From an uncultured Phascolarctobacterium sp. (lineage in GTDB: Bacteria; Bacillota; Negativicutes; Acidaminococcales; Acidaminococcaceae), in NCBI GenBank assembly GCA_900552855.1, contig USBG01000009.1, forward strand, positions 1-24,735: a stretch of 24,735 nt of DNA, written 5' to 3'. The notes beneath the pieces are model-generated. The model did no database searches, was not told where the DNA came from, and was given only the letters and a program-made list of their open reading frames with translations. This document shows positions 7,692-14,480 of the stretch, one piece after another. The position numbers were made by a program, and so were the translations under genes. The number at the start of each line of letters is the position of its first letter. The first letter of the stretch is position 1.

Positions 7692-8045
7692 ATGAATTTA
7701 AGAAAGGTTCAAGAGCTGCTAGATGCTAAGGTTCTTGTAGGTGAGGAGTTTTTAGACCGTCCTGTAAAAACCTGCTGTGGCAGTGATTTAATGAGCGATG
7801 TGTTGGCATTTACAAAATTGAACACCTTGCTTTGTACAGGATTGACCAATATGCAGGTTATTCGTACTGCTGATATGACTGACCTGTGTGCTGTTGTTTT
7901 TGTACGTGGTAAGAGCCCTGATGCAGAGATTTTAGAGGAGGCGGCAGAAAACCAGCTTCCCATTATGGTTACAAAACACACATTATTTGAGGCCTGTGGT
8001 ATTCTTTACAAGGCTGGCATTTATGGCTGTTCTAAAGGAGAATAA
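7692..8045 (+). CDS. DRTGG domain protein (first copy)
   Basis: This 117-residue soluble protein resembles the DRTGG domain, a small fold also found next to CBS domains and in HPr kinase and phosphotransacetylase relatives. The domain is recognised by pattern (LCTGLTNMQVIRTA then a hydrophobic beta strand AVVFVRGK) and by context. Such genes commonly accompany [FeFe]-hydrogenase genes in anaerobic Firmicutes. Its biochemical role is unknown and a nucleotide- or ligand-sensing role is only a guess. ATG 7692 is used because AGGAG (7679-7683) lies 8 nt upstream. ATG 7686 is only 2 nt from it. The next gene follows after 3 nt. A second DRTGG gene is at 9885. Confidence 0.75.
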   Translation: MNLRKVQELLDAKVLVGEEFLDRPVKTCCGSDLMSDVLAFTKLNTLLCTGLTNMQVIRTADMTDLCAVVFVRGKSPDAEILEEAAENQLPIMVTKHTLFEACGILYKAGIYGCSKGE

Positions 8046-8048
8046 AAA

Positions 8049-8492
8049 ATGACTGAAAATAAATCTGTAAAGCTTGGCTTTGATGTAGAAGGTGGAGATT
8101 TTGAACGTGCTGGCGAAGCGTCTGCCAAAATAAAGAAAATGCTGCAGCGTTTAGGCGTACCTGCTGATATTGTTCGTCGCATTGCTATTGGTACTTATGA
8201 AGCTGAAATGAATGTTATTATTCATGCTGGTGGTGGAACCGTAGCTGCTGAAGTTTTTCCCAACGCTACTGAAATTACTGTTTCCGACCATGGACCAGGC
8301 ATCCCAGATATTGATAAAGCATTGCAGGAGGGCTGGTCAACTGCTCCTGACTATGTACGTCAAATGGGCTTTGGCGCTGGTATGGGCTTACCAAATATGG
8401 TAAAGTGCTCTGATAAATTTGACATTCAGTCCGTAGTTGGTGAAGGTACTGCTATTTTTATGCGCTTTGAGCACGTAAGTGAGGATTTATAA
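8049..8492 (+). CDS. SpoIIAB/RsbW-like ATP-binding protein (anti-sigma-type kinase fold)
   Basis: This 147-residue single-domain GHKL ATPase has the N-box EAEMNVIIHA, the G1 box DHGPGI and the G2 box GAGMGLPNM. It has no histidine-phosphotransfer or sensor domain. That arrangement matches anti-sigma factor serine kinases such as SpoIIAB and RsbW. No sigma factor or anti-sigma antagonist (STAS) gene lies nearby, so its partner is unknown. Because it is tightly packed between a DRTGG protein and a hydrogenase-like protein, I infer that it belongs to their signalling or maturation unit. SD AAGGAG lies at about 8036-8041, overlapping the end of the upstream gene. Phosphotransfer activity cannot be judged from sequence alone. 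Confidence 0.8.
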   Translation: MTENKSVKLGFDVEGGDFERAGEASAKIKKMLQRLGVPADIVRRIAIGTYEAEMNVIIHAGGGTVAAEVFPNATEITVSDHGPGIPDIDKALQEGWSTAPDYVRQMGFGAGMGLPNMVKCSDKFDIQSVVGEGTAIFMRFEHVSEDL

Positions 8493-8520
8493 ATTTTACT
8501 TGAGAGAGTGAGGTGCTACG

Positions 8521-9888
8521 ATGGCTCAGACAAAGTATTTCCATTCTGTACAGCTGCAGCTGGAAAAATGTCAGGGCTGCGTATCCTGCGTTAAAGAGTG
8601 TCCTACAGAAGCAATCCGAGTTCGTAATGGTAAGGCAGAGATTTTAGGTGACCGCTGTATAGATTGTGGTGCCTGTGCTGCTAAGTGCCCCTATCATGCA
8701 TTTCACGTGCAGATGGAGGAGTTGGATGGTTTGTCAAGATATGCCTATAATGTTGTTTTGCCTGCGCCTTCCTTGTATGCTCAATTTTCTGAGCAATACT
8801 CTATGGAAAGTATTTGGCAGGGCTTACATGGCTTAGGCTTTGACGAGGTTTTTGATCTTTCTCTGGCTTCTGACTATATTGCCGGAGAAATAGAGGATTA
8901 CGTAAAAAATTACAAGGGTGGTCGCAAGCCGCTTATTTCCAGTACCTGTCCTGCTGTACTGCGCTTGATTCAGGTTAAATTTCCTGAGCTCATTAAGCAG
9001 GTTGTACCAGTACTTCCGCCTGTTGAGGCAGCTGCTATCTATGTAAAACGTACTGTGGCCAAAAAGCTTAGCCTATCTCCGGAGTTGATAGGAGTATGGT
9101 TTATTTCTCCATGTCCATCTAAGGAGACCAATATTAGACAATCTGTTGATGTGCTGCAAACACAGCTTTCTGGCAGCTTTAATATGTCCGAGATATATGG
9201 CTTGCTTTTGAAGCGTTTAGGCAGTGATAATGAGCTGAAGATTACAACTGGCTCCTCCTACGGCTTAGGCTGGGGCGCCTTTGGTGGTGAAATTGCTTCT
9301 GCAGGTCTGGATAACGCTTTGGCAGTTCATGGCATTGAAAATGTTTATGAAATTTTAGAGCAGATTTCTATGAATAAGATGCCAAATTTAGATTATGTAG
9401 AATGTAATGCCTGTCAAGGTGGCTGTATAGGCGGTCTTTTGACGGCAGAAAATAAATTTGTTGCGGAAAGTAATTTGCGCAGACGTATTCAGGAGCTGCG
9501 CCTTAATGAGCCTGTAGATAGACTTGAGACATTAAAGAAATCTCGTTGCCTGGAGGATTTTCCAGCTTCTGCTCCTTATTTGAAAAAGCTAGTTGCACGT
9601 CCTATGATGCAGCTGGATGACGATATTATGGAGGCTATGAAGAAATTTGAGCGCATGGAGGAGGTCCTGTGCTCGCTTCCAGGATTAGATTGTGGTGCCT
9701 GTGGAGCACCTAGCTGCCAAGGTCTGGCAGAGGACATTGTACAGGGCAAGGCCCATGAAATTGATTGTATATTTAAGCTAAGAGCCAGTGTACATAAGCT
9801 GGCGCAGGGTATGCTGGAGCTTGCTAAGCAAATTCCCATATCCCATGAACCTGAAGCAATTAACAATATGGAGGATGATAAAAGATGA
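8521..9888 (+). CDS. [FeFe]-hydrogenase-like protein with altered H-cluster motif and C-terminal Fe-S domain
   Basis: Domain order in 455 residues: two [4Fe-4S] ferredoxin motifs (Cys17/20/23/27 and Cys46/49/52/56), a hydrogenase large-subunit-like domain (about 80-320), and a C-terminal four-Cys Fe-S domain (Cys391, 394, 399, 416) of the type found in RnfB and corrinoid Fe-S proteins. Aligned with HydA of this window, L1 TSCSPGW becomes SSTCPAV (140-146): the Cys is moved by one place and the Trp is lost. L2 keeps its Cys (SPCPSK). L3 keeps ACQGGC but ends GGLL rather than GGGQP. The gene thus resembles the HfsB-like or sensory hydrogenases rather than a high-turnover enzyme. Whether it binds the 2Fe subcluster is open. 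Its stop overlaps the next start (ATGA). Neighbours suggest redox or H2 sensing (inference). Confidence 0.8.
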   Translation: MAQTKYFHSVQLQLEKCQGCVSCVKECPTEAIRVRNGKAEILGDRCIDCGACAAKCPYHAFHVQMEELDGLSRYAYNVVLPAPSLYAQFSEQYSMESIWQGLHGLGFDEVFDLSLASDYIAGEIEDYVKNYKGGRKPLISSTCPAVLRLIQVKFPELIKQVVPVLPPVEAAAIYVKRTVAKKLSLSPELIGVWFISPCPSKETNIRQSVDVLQTQLSGSFNMSEIYGLLLKRLGSDNELKITTGSSYGLGWGAFGGEIASAGLDNALAVHGIENVYEILEQISMNKMPNLDYVECNACQGGCIGGLLTAENKFVAESNLRRRIQELRLNEPVDRLETLKKSRCLEDFPASAPYLKKLVARPMMQLDDDIMEAMKKFERMEEVLCSLPGLDCGACGAPSCQGLAEDIVQGKAHEIDCIFKLRASVHKLAQGMLELAKQIPISHEPEAINNMEDDKR

Positions 9889-10232
9889 AGGTAAAGGAAT
9901 TGATTGATGAGCTGGAATTAAAGCTGCTTAATAAAGATGTGTCCGAGGATGCATTATATGCTGATGTTGAGGGTGGTTATGTTTCTGATCTCTTAAGTAA
10001 TGTTATGGGACAGGCTGAGCCTGGAATGGTTTGGGTTACTATGCAGGGTCATCAAAACGTAGCCGCAGTAGCTTCTCTGATTGGTTTATCCGCTGTTATT
10101 GTTGCCGGCGATGCTCCGGTAGCTGCTGATACTATGCATAAGGCAGAATTAAATGACGTAGTAATTCTTACTACAACAAAATCTGCTTTTGAGGTTGTAG
10201 GCCGTTTGTATCAGCTTGGCGTTTGCAAATAA
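9885..10232 (+). CDS. DRTGG domain protein (second copy)
   Basis: This is a 115-residue protein of the same family as the one at 7692 but clearly diverged. It shares the short N-terminal helix (MKVKELIDEL), a central WVTMQGHQNVAAVASLIGL segment, and the closing VVILTTTKSAFEVVGRLYQLG, which aligns with VTKHTLFEACGILYKAG of the first copy. The start overlaps the upstream stop by ATGA, implying translational coupling, with GGAGG shortly before. Two different DRTGG proteins in one operon could form a hetero-oligomer (inference). Confidence 0.75.
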   Translation: MKVKELIDELELKLLNKDVSEDALYADVEGGYVSDLLSNVMGQAEPGMVWVTMQGHQNVAAVASLIGLSAVIVAGDAPVAADTMHKAELNDVVILTTTKSAFEVVGRLYQLGVCK

Positions 10233-10233
10233 T

Positions 10234-11010
10234 ATGCAAAAGCTTTTAGCTGACTTTCATGTGCATACTCTTTTGTCTCCCTGTGCTGCAGTAGAAATGA
10301 CTCCCAACCATATTATTCTGCGAGCGTCTCAGTATGGTATTGGTGCTGTAGCAATTACGGATCACAATGCATCTGGTAATGTTGGGGCAGCTCTTGAAGC
10401 AGGTGAAAAATATGGAGTTAAGGTTTTTCCTGGCATGGAGGTAGAATGTCAGGAGGAAGCACATATAGTTGCCTTATTTGATACTCTGCAGCAGCTTCAG
10501 CAATGGCAAAGTATAGTTGATAGGCATATGAATGGATTGGCTAATAATTCTGAAAAGTTTGGCGCCCAATTTATAGTGGACGCTGAGGATAATTTTGTCA
10601 GAGAAGAAGAACGCCTGCTTTTAGCGCCTATAAGTCTGACAGCGGCGCAGGTGGTAGAGCAGGTAAATGCAATAGGTGGCATTGCTATCGCAGCGCATGT
10701 TGATAGACCTGCCTATAGTTTGGTAGGACAGCTTGGCTTTATTGAACCTGATTTTGGTCTTGTTGCTGCAGAAATTTCCAATGTTGGTTGGAAAAAAGGA
10801 CTACAGTCTAAATTACAGAGGGTAACAGGATTTTTGCCCTATGTAACAGACTCTGATGCTCATAATATTGTTGATTTTTTGCAGGGACCTAAAAATTTAC
10901 TGAATGTTGAAGATCTAAATGTTAAAGAAATTGCTTTGGCCTTGAACAATAGTCAGGGACGTAGTATTAAACCAGGTCATTTTACTGAATTTGAATATGA
11001 ACAAGAATAA
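10234..11010 (+). CDS. PHP domain metal-dependent phosphoesterase
   Basis: This 258-residue member of the PHP (polymerase and histidinol phosphatase) superfamily shows the metal-binding motifs in order: DFHVHT, TDHN, PGMEVE, AAHVDRP and TDSDAH. Characterised relatives remove phosphate from small molecules such as nucleoside 3',5'-bisphosphates or histidinol phosphate. The substrate here is unknown. PHP genes frequently travel with DRTGG and [FeFe]-hydrogenase genes in Firmicutes, so a role in signalling or cofactor housekeeping is possible. ATG 10234 lies one base after the previous stop and has no clear SD, so translation is probably coupled. A TTG at 10216 would overlap the previous gene. 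No terminator was found after it. Confidence 0.8.
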   Translation: MQKLLADFHVHTLLSPCAAVEMTPNHIILRASQYGIGAVAITDHNASGNVGAALEAGEKYGVKVFPGMEVECQEEAHIVALFDTLQQLQQWQSIVDRHMNGLANNSEKFGAQFIVDAEDNFVREEERLLLAPISLTAAQVVEQVNAIGGIAIAAHVDRPAYSLVGQLGFIEPDFGLVAAEISNVGWKKGLQSKLQRVTGFLPYVTDSDAHNIVDFLQGPKNLLNVEDLNVKEIALALNNSQGRSIKPGHFTEFEYEQE

Positions 11011-11047
11011 TAGTGTACACTAATCGCTTTAATCTGACTCAATAGTA

Positions 11048-11076
11048 TTGCTTAATAACCTCATTGATGCTATACT
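11048..11076 (+). promoter_or_regulatory. Promoter of the bifurcating hydrogenase operon
   Basis: TTGCTT (11048-11053) and TATACT (11071-11076) are 17 nt apart in the 214-nt gap before hydC. This implies that the catalytic genes can be expressed separately from the sensory-type genes upstream. Confidence 0.55.
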
Positions 11077-11224
11077 AATCTTATTAACTGATGCATTTAA
11101 GAGAACCAGGCTAGTGTAAAAGCACAAATAGTAGTGATATAAAGCTAGAAATGCATAAGAAGTTGTGAAACGGCATGGTGTAGTAATCATTAGTTTATGC
11201 TTGAAAAAGACAGGAGGGGTCTTG

Positions 11225-11728
11225 ATGTGTGAAAACAGACTTGAACGCAAATGCAGCTGCTGTGGCGGTGACAATCCGGAAAAAGTAAAGATTGACGCTA
11301 TTTTGGAGAAGTACAAGGATGTAAAAGGTCCTTTGATTCCAATACTGCAGGATGTTCAAAATCTTTATAATTATTTACCCAAGGATGTATTGGAATATAT
11401 TGCGAAAAGAACGGGAACTCCTATTTCTGAAATTTATGGTGTAGTAACCTTTTACTCCTTATTCCATCTTAATCCCCGTGGACGCAATATTATTCGTGTT
11501 TGTCAAGGTACTGCATGTCATGTTCGTGGCGGCAAGACTATTCTGCAGGAGCTGGAAAAGCAGCTTGGGATTAAGGCTGGACATACTACTGAAGATTTAC
11601 GCTTTACATTAGAAACTGTTGCCTGCATTGGTGCCTGTGGTTTAGCTCCCGTTATGCAGATTAACGATGATACTCATGGACGCCTGACTCCGGATAAGCT
11701 GGCAGGCATTTTAGAAAGGTATAAATAA
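11225..11728 (+). CDS. hydC: NAD(P)-linked [FeFe] hydrogenase, NuoE-like [2Fe-2S] subunit (HydC/HndA)
   Basis: This 167-residue thioredoxin-like ferredoxin carries the [2Fe-2S] ligands Cys93, Cys98 (CQGTAC), Cys134 and Cys138 (CIGAC). It is homologous to NuoE of complex I and passes electrons between the flavin subunit and the rest of the hydrogenase in the cytoplasm. The N-terminus carries extra cysteines (Cys2, Cys10, Cys12, Cys13 in KCSCCGG), which are not part of the standard cluster. ATG 11225 is chosen because AGGAGG (11212-11217) is 7 nt upstream. The adjacent TTG at 11222 is less likely. The gene leads an operon of five whose members match HndABCD / HydABC plus one extra ATPase. Confidence 0.92.
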   Translation: MCENRLERKCSCCGGDNPEKVKIDAILEKYKDVKGPLIPILQDVQNLYNYLPKDVLEYIAKRTGTPISEIYGVVTFYSLFHLNPRGRNIIRVCQGTACHVRGGKTILQELEKQLGIKAGHTTEDLRFTLETVACIGACGLAPVMQINDDTHGRLTPDKLAGILERYK

Positions 11729-11729
11729 A

Positions 11730-12287
11730 ATGCGCGAGCTGGCACTGCATATACTTGACATTGCTCAAAATTCCATTTCTGCCAAGGCAACTAAGGTCAT
11801 TATAGAAATCAATGAAAACGAAAACGGATTTTTTGTTTTTAGAATCAAGGATAATGGCTGCGGTATGAGTGAAGAAATGGTACGTAAGGTGCGTGATCCC
11901 TTTGTAACCACCCGCAAAACTCGTAAGGTTGGTATGGGAATTCCCTTTATGGATATGGTTACGCAGCAATGTGGAGGACATCTTGATATCATTTCTCAGG
12001 TTGGTAAGGGTACTGAGGTGGCAGCGTATTTTGAGGCAGGTAATATTGATATTCCGCCATTAGGTAATATAGTTGAAAGCATTAAGGTGCTGCTTGTAGG
12101 AGCTCCTTACATTGATTTAGATTTTAGCTATATTTGCCAAGGTGGAGTCATGAGTTTTAAAACAGAAGAAATGCGGGAAGTATTAGGCGAAGCCTGTGAT
12201 TTTACAAACCCCGCTGTATATAGCTGGCTGGAGGAGTATCTTACCCAGCAGCTTGCTCAAGTACAGAGCAAGGAGGAGTATAAATGA
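11730..12287 (+). CDS. Stand-alone HATPase (GHKL) protein in the hydrogenase operon
   Basis: The 185-residue protein has a histidine-kinase-type ATP-binding domain without a phospho-accepting helix pair: N-box LDIAQNSISAKA, G1 DNGCGM, F-box DPFVTTR, G2 GMGIPFM and a final GKGT. A C-terminal stretch of about 75 residues has no motif I know. It begins one base after hydC stops, and its stop overlaps hndB (ATGA), so it is clearly part of the operon. Similar genes lie in [FeFe]-hydrogenase operons of other anaerobes, but I know of no proven function. Regulation or assembly is possible. Confidence 0.8.
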   Translation: MRELALHILDIAQNSISAKATKVIIEINENENGFFVFRIKDNGCGMSEEMVRKVRDPFVTTRKTRKVGMGIPFMDMVTQQCGGHLDIISQVGKGTEVAAYFEAGNIDIPPLGNIVESIKVLLVGAPYIDLDFSYICQGGVMSFKTEEMREVLGEACDFTNPAVYSWLEEYLTQQLAQVQSKEEYK

Positions 12288-12655
12288 AAAGCTTAGCAGA
12301 TTTACATGCACTGCGTGAACAGCTGAAGGCTGATATTAAATTACGCAAAAGCACTGGAACTAAGATTATTGTAGGCATGGGTACCTGTGGTATTGCTGCA
12401 GGCGCTCGTGAGGTAATGAGCGCAATTTTAGACGAGTTGGCAATTCGTAAGTTGGCCGATGTACAGGTACAGCAAACTGGCTGTATTGGTATGTGCGAAA
12501 AGGAAGTATTAGTTGACGTTCTGCGTCCTGGTGAACCTAGAATTACTTATGGTAAGGTTACCCCTGCTGACGTGCGTAAGATTATTGCGGACCATGTTGT
12601 TAATGGACGTATCGTAGAAGAGCTTGTAGTTGGCAAGATTGAAGACAACGACTAA
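12284..12655 (+). CDS. hndB: HndB-like (2Fe-2S) ferredoxin-fold subunit of NAD(P)-linked hydrogenase
   Basis: This 123-residue thioredoxin-like ferredoxin domain shows GMGTCGIAAGAR and QTGCIGMCEKE. It has only three cysteines (35, 67, 71), so a standard four-Cys [2Fe-2S] site is incomplete unless a residue from elsewhere helps. The pattern fits HndB, the small subunit of tetrameric HndABCD hydrogenases, which lies between the HndA and HndC genes as it does here. It overlaps the ATPase gene by 4 bases and has GGAGG 10 nt before its ATG. Confidence 0.82.
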   Translation: MKSLADLHALREQLKADIKLRKSTGTKIIVGMGTCGIAAGAREVMSAILDELAIRKLADVQVQQTGCIGMCEKEVLVDVLRPGEPRITYGKVTPADVRKIIADHVVNGRIVEELVVGKIEDND

Positions 12656-12677
12656 GCCAAGTAGAGGAGGAAAAGAA

Positions 12678-14468
12678 ATGCAGCATATTAGAGCCCATGT
12701 TTTGGTCTGCGGCGGTACTGGTTGTAAGGCTAATGGTTCCAAGGAAATCCAGCTGTGCTTTGCTAAGCTTTTAGCAGAGTTTGGACTCCAGAACGAGGTA
12801 ATGGTTGTTGAAACTGGTTGCCATGGCTTTTGTGAGAATGGTCCCTTAGTAATCGTTTATCCTGAAGGCACCTTCTATTGTGGTGTTAAGCCTGATGATG
12901 TACGTGAAATTGTTGAAACTCACTTATATAAAGGCCGTATTGTAGAGCGTTTGCTCTATAAGGAGCCTCTTTCTAAGGAGCAGGTTCCTAATTATTCTGA
13001 AATAGGCTTTTACAAAAAACAACAGCGTATGGTTTTAGCTAATTGCGGTGCCATTAATCCTGAATCCATCGAAGAATATATTGCTGTAGGCGGCTATGAG
13101 GCTTTAGCTAAGGCTATTACTGAAATGACTCCTGAACAGGTTGTTGACGAGGTAAAAAAATCTGGATTGCGTGGCCGTGGTGGCGGCGGGTTCCCCACTG
13201 GCATGAAATGGCAGTTTGCTAAAAACTCTGTAAGCGATAAAAAATATGTTATTTGCAATGCTGACGAGGGTGACCCTGGTGCATTTATGGACCGTTCTGT
13301 ATTGGAGGGCGATCCTCATCGCATTTTAGAGGGTATGGCTATTTGTGGCTATGCTATTGGTGCTGATGAAGGCTATATCTATGTTCGCGCTGAGTATCCC
13401 TTGGCTATTAAACGCCTGCGTATTGCTATCGAGCAGGCAGAAAAGCTTGGTTTATTAGGTAAGAATATTTTTGGTACTGAGTTTAGCTTTACTCTACACA
13501 TCAAAGAAGGTGCTGGTGCCTTTGTATGTGGTGAAGAAACTGCGCTGATGGCTTCTATTGAGGGCAAACGTGGTATGCCACGTCCTCGTCCGCCTTTCCC
13601 TGCTGTTTCTGGCTTGTGGGGCAAACCTACCAATATCAATAACGTAGAGACCTTTGCTAACGTAGCTATGATTATCGTTAACGGTGCGGATTGGTATTGT
13701 CAATTTGGTACTGAAAAATCCAAGGGAACTAAGGTTTTTGCATTGACCGGTAAGATTAACAATACAGGCCTGGCAGAGGTTCCTATGGGCATTACTATGC
13801 GTGAGATTATTTATGATATTGGTGGCGGCATTACCAATGGTAAAAAATTCAAGGCTGTACAAATTGGCGGCCCCTCCGGTGGTTGTCTGCCTGAATCCAT
13901 GCTTGATTTGCCTGTAGATTATGATTCTCTTATTGCAGCTGGTGCTATGATGGGCAGTGGTGGCCTTGTTGTTATGGACGAGGATACCTGTATGGTTGAC
14001 GTTGCTAAGTTCTTCCTTAACTTTACTCAATCTGAGTCCTGTGGTAAGTGCACCCCCTGTCGTGAGGGTACAAAACGTATGCTGGAAATTTTGACCCGTA
14101 TTACTGAGGGTCAAGGCTGTGAGGGGGATATTGAGCTTTTGGAGAGCCTTGCTATGAATATTAAAGAAACTGCTTTGTGTGGCTTAGGACAAACTGCTCC
14201 TAATCCTGTATTAAGCACCTTAAAATATTTCCGTCATGAATATGAGGCTCATATTAAAGAAAAACGCTGTCCTGCTCATGTCTGTGAAAAAATGGCTCAA
14301 TATACAATTACTGATGCCTGCCGTGGCTGCGGATTGTGTGCTAAAAATTGTCCGGCTAACGCAATTAGCGGCAGTATTAAACAGAAGCATGTCATCAATC
14401 AGGATGTGTGCATTAAATGCGGTGCCTGCATGACTGCTTGTCCGTTTAAGGCTATTAATAAGGAGTAG
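12678..14468 (+). CDS. hydB: Flavin/NAD-binding subunit of [FeFe] hydrogenase (HydB/HndC, NuoF-like)
   Basis: Domain order in 596 residues: N-terminal thioredoxin-like [2Fe-2S] domain (Cys11, 16, 48, 52); the NuoF core with GLRGRGGGGFPTG (163-175, NADH site) and NADEGDPGAF (FMN site); the SLBB and NuoF Fe-S region with ESCGKCTPCREG; and two C-terminal [4Fe-4S] motifs (Cys548/551/554/558 and 578/581/584/588). This layout is that of the flavin subunit of electron-bifurcating or NADP-reducing [FeFe] hydrogenases, which exchanges electrons among NAD(P)H, ferredoxin and the H-cluster subunit. ATG 12678 follows AGGAGG by 9 nt. A TTG at 12630 would overlap hndB and was rejected. Bifurcation itself is inferred from family, not shown. 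Confidence 0.94.
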   Translation: MQHIRAHVLVCGGTGCKANGSKEIQLCFAKLLAEFGLQNEVMVVETGCHGFCENGPLVIVYPEGTFYCGVKPDDVREIVETHLYKGRIVERLLYKEPLSKEQVPNYSEIGFYKKQQRMVLANCGAINPESIEEYIAVGGYEALAKAITEMTPEQVVDEVKKSGLRGRGGGGFPTGMKWQFAKNSVSDKKYVICNADEGDPGAFMDRSVLEGDPHRILEGMAICGYAIGADEGYIYVRAEYPLAIKRLRIAIEQAEKLGLLGKNIFGTEFSFTLHIKEGAGAFVCGEETALMASIEGKRGMPRPRPPFPAVSGLWGKPTNINNVETFANVAMIIVNGADWYCQFGTEKSKGTKVFALTGKINNTGLAEVPMGITMREIIYDIGGGITNGKKFKAVQIGGPSGGCLPESMLDLPVDYDSLIAAGAMMGSGGLVVMDEDTCMVDVAKFFLNFTQSESCGKCTPCREGTKRMLEILTRITEGQGCEGDIELLESLAMNIKETALCGLGQTAPNPVLSTLKYFRHEYEAHIKEKRCPAHVCEKMAQYTITDACRGCGLCAKNCPANAISGSIKQKHVINQDVCIKCGACMTACPFKAINKE

Positions 14469-14480
14469 GGGGCAAAAGAT

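Noticed and set aside
13494..14114. Minus-strand open frame of 206 codons inside hydB
   Set aside because: It overlaps the conserved NuoF core on the other strand and shows Asn/Thr-rich noise typical of antisense translation.
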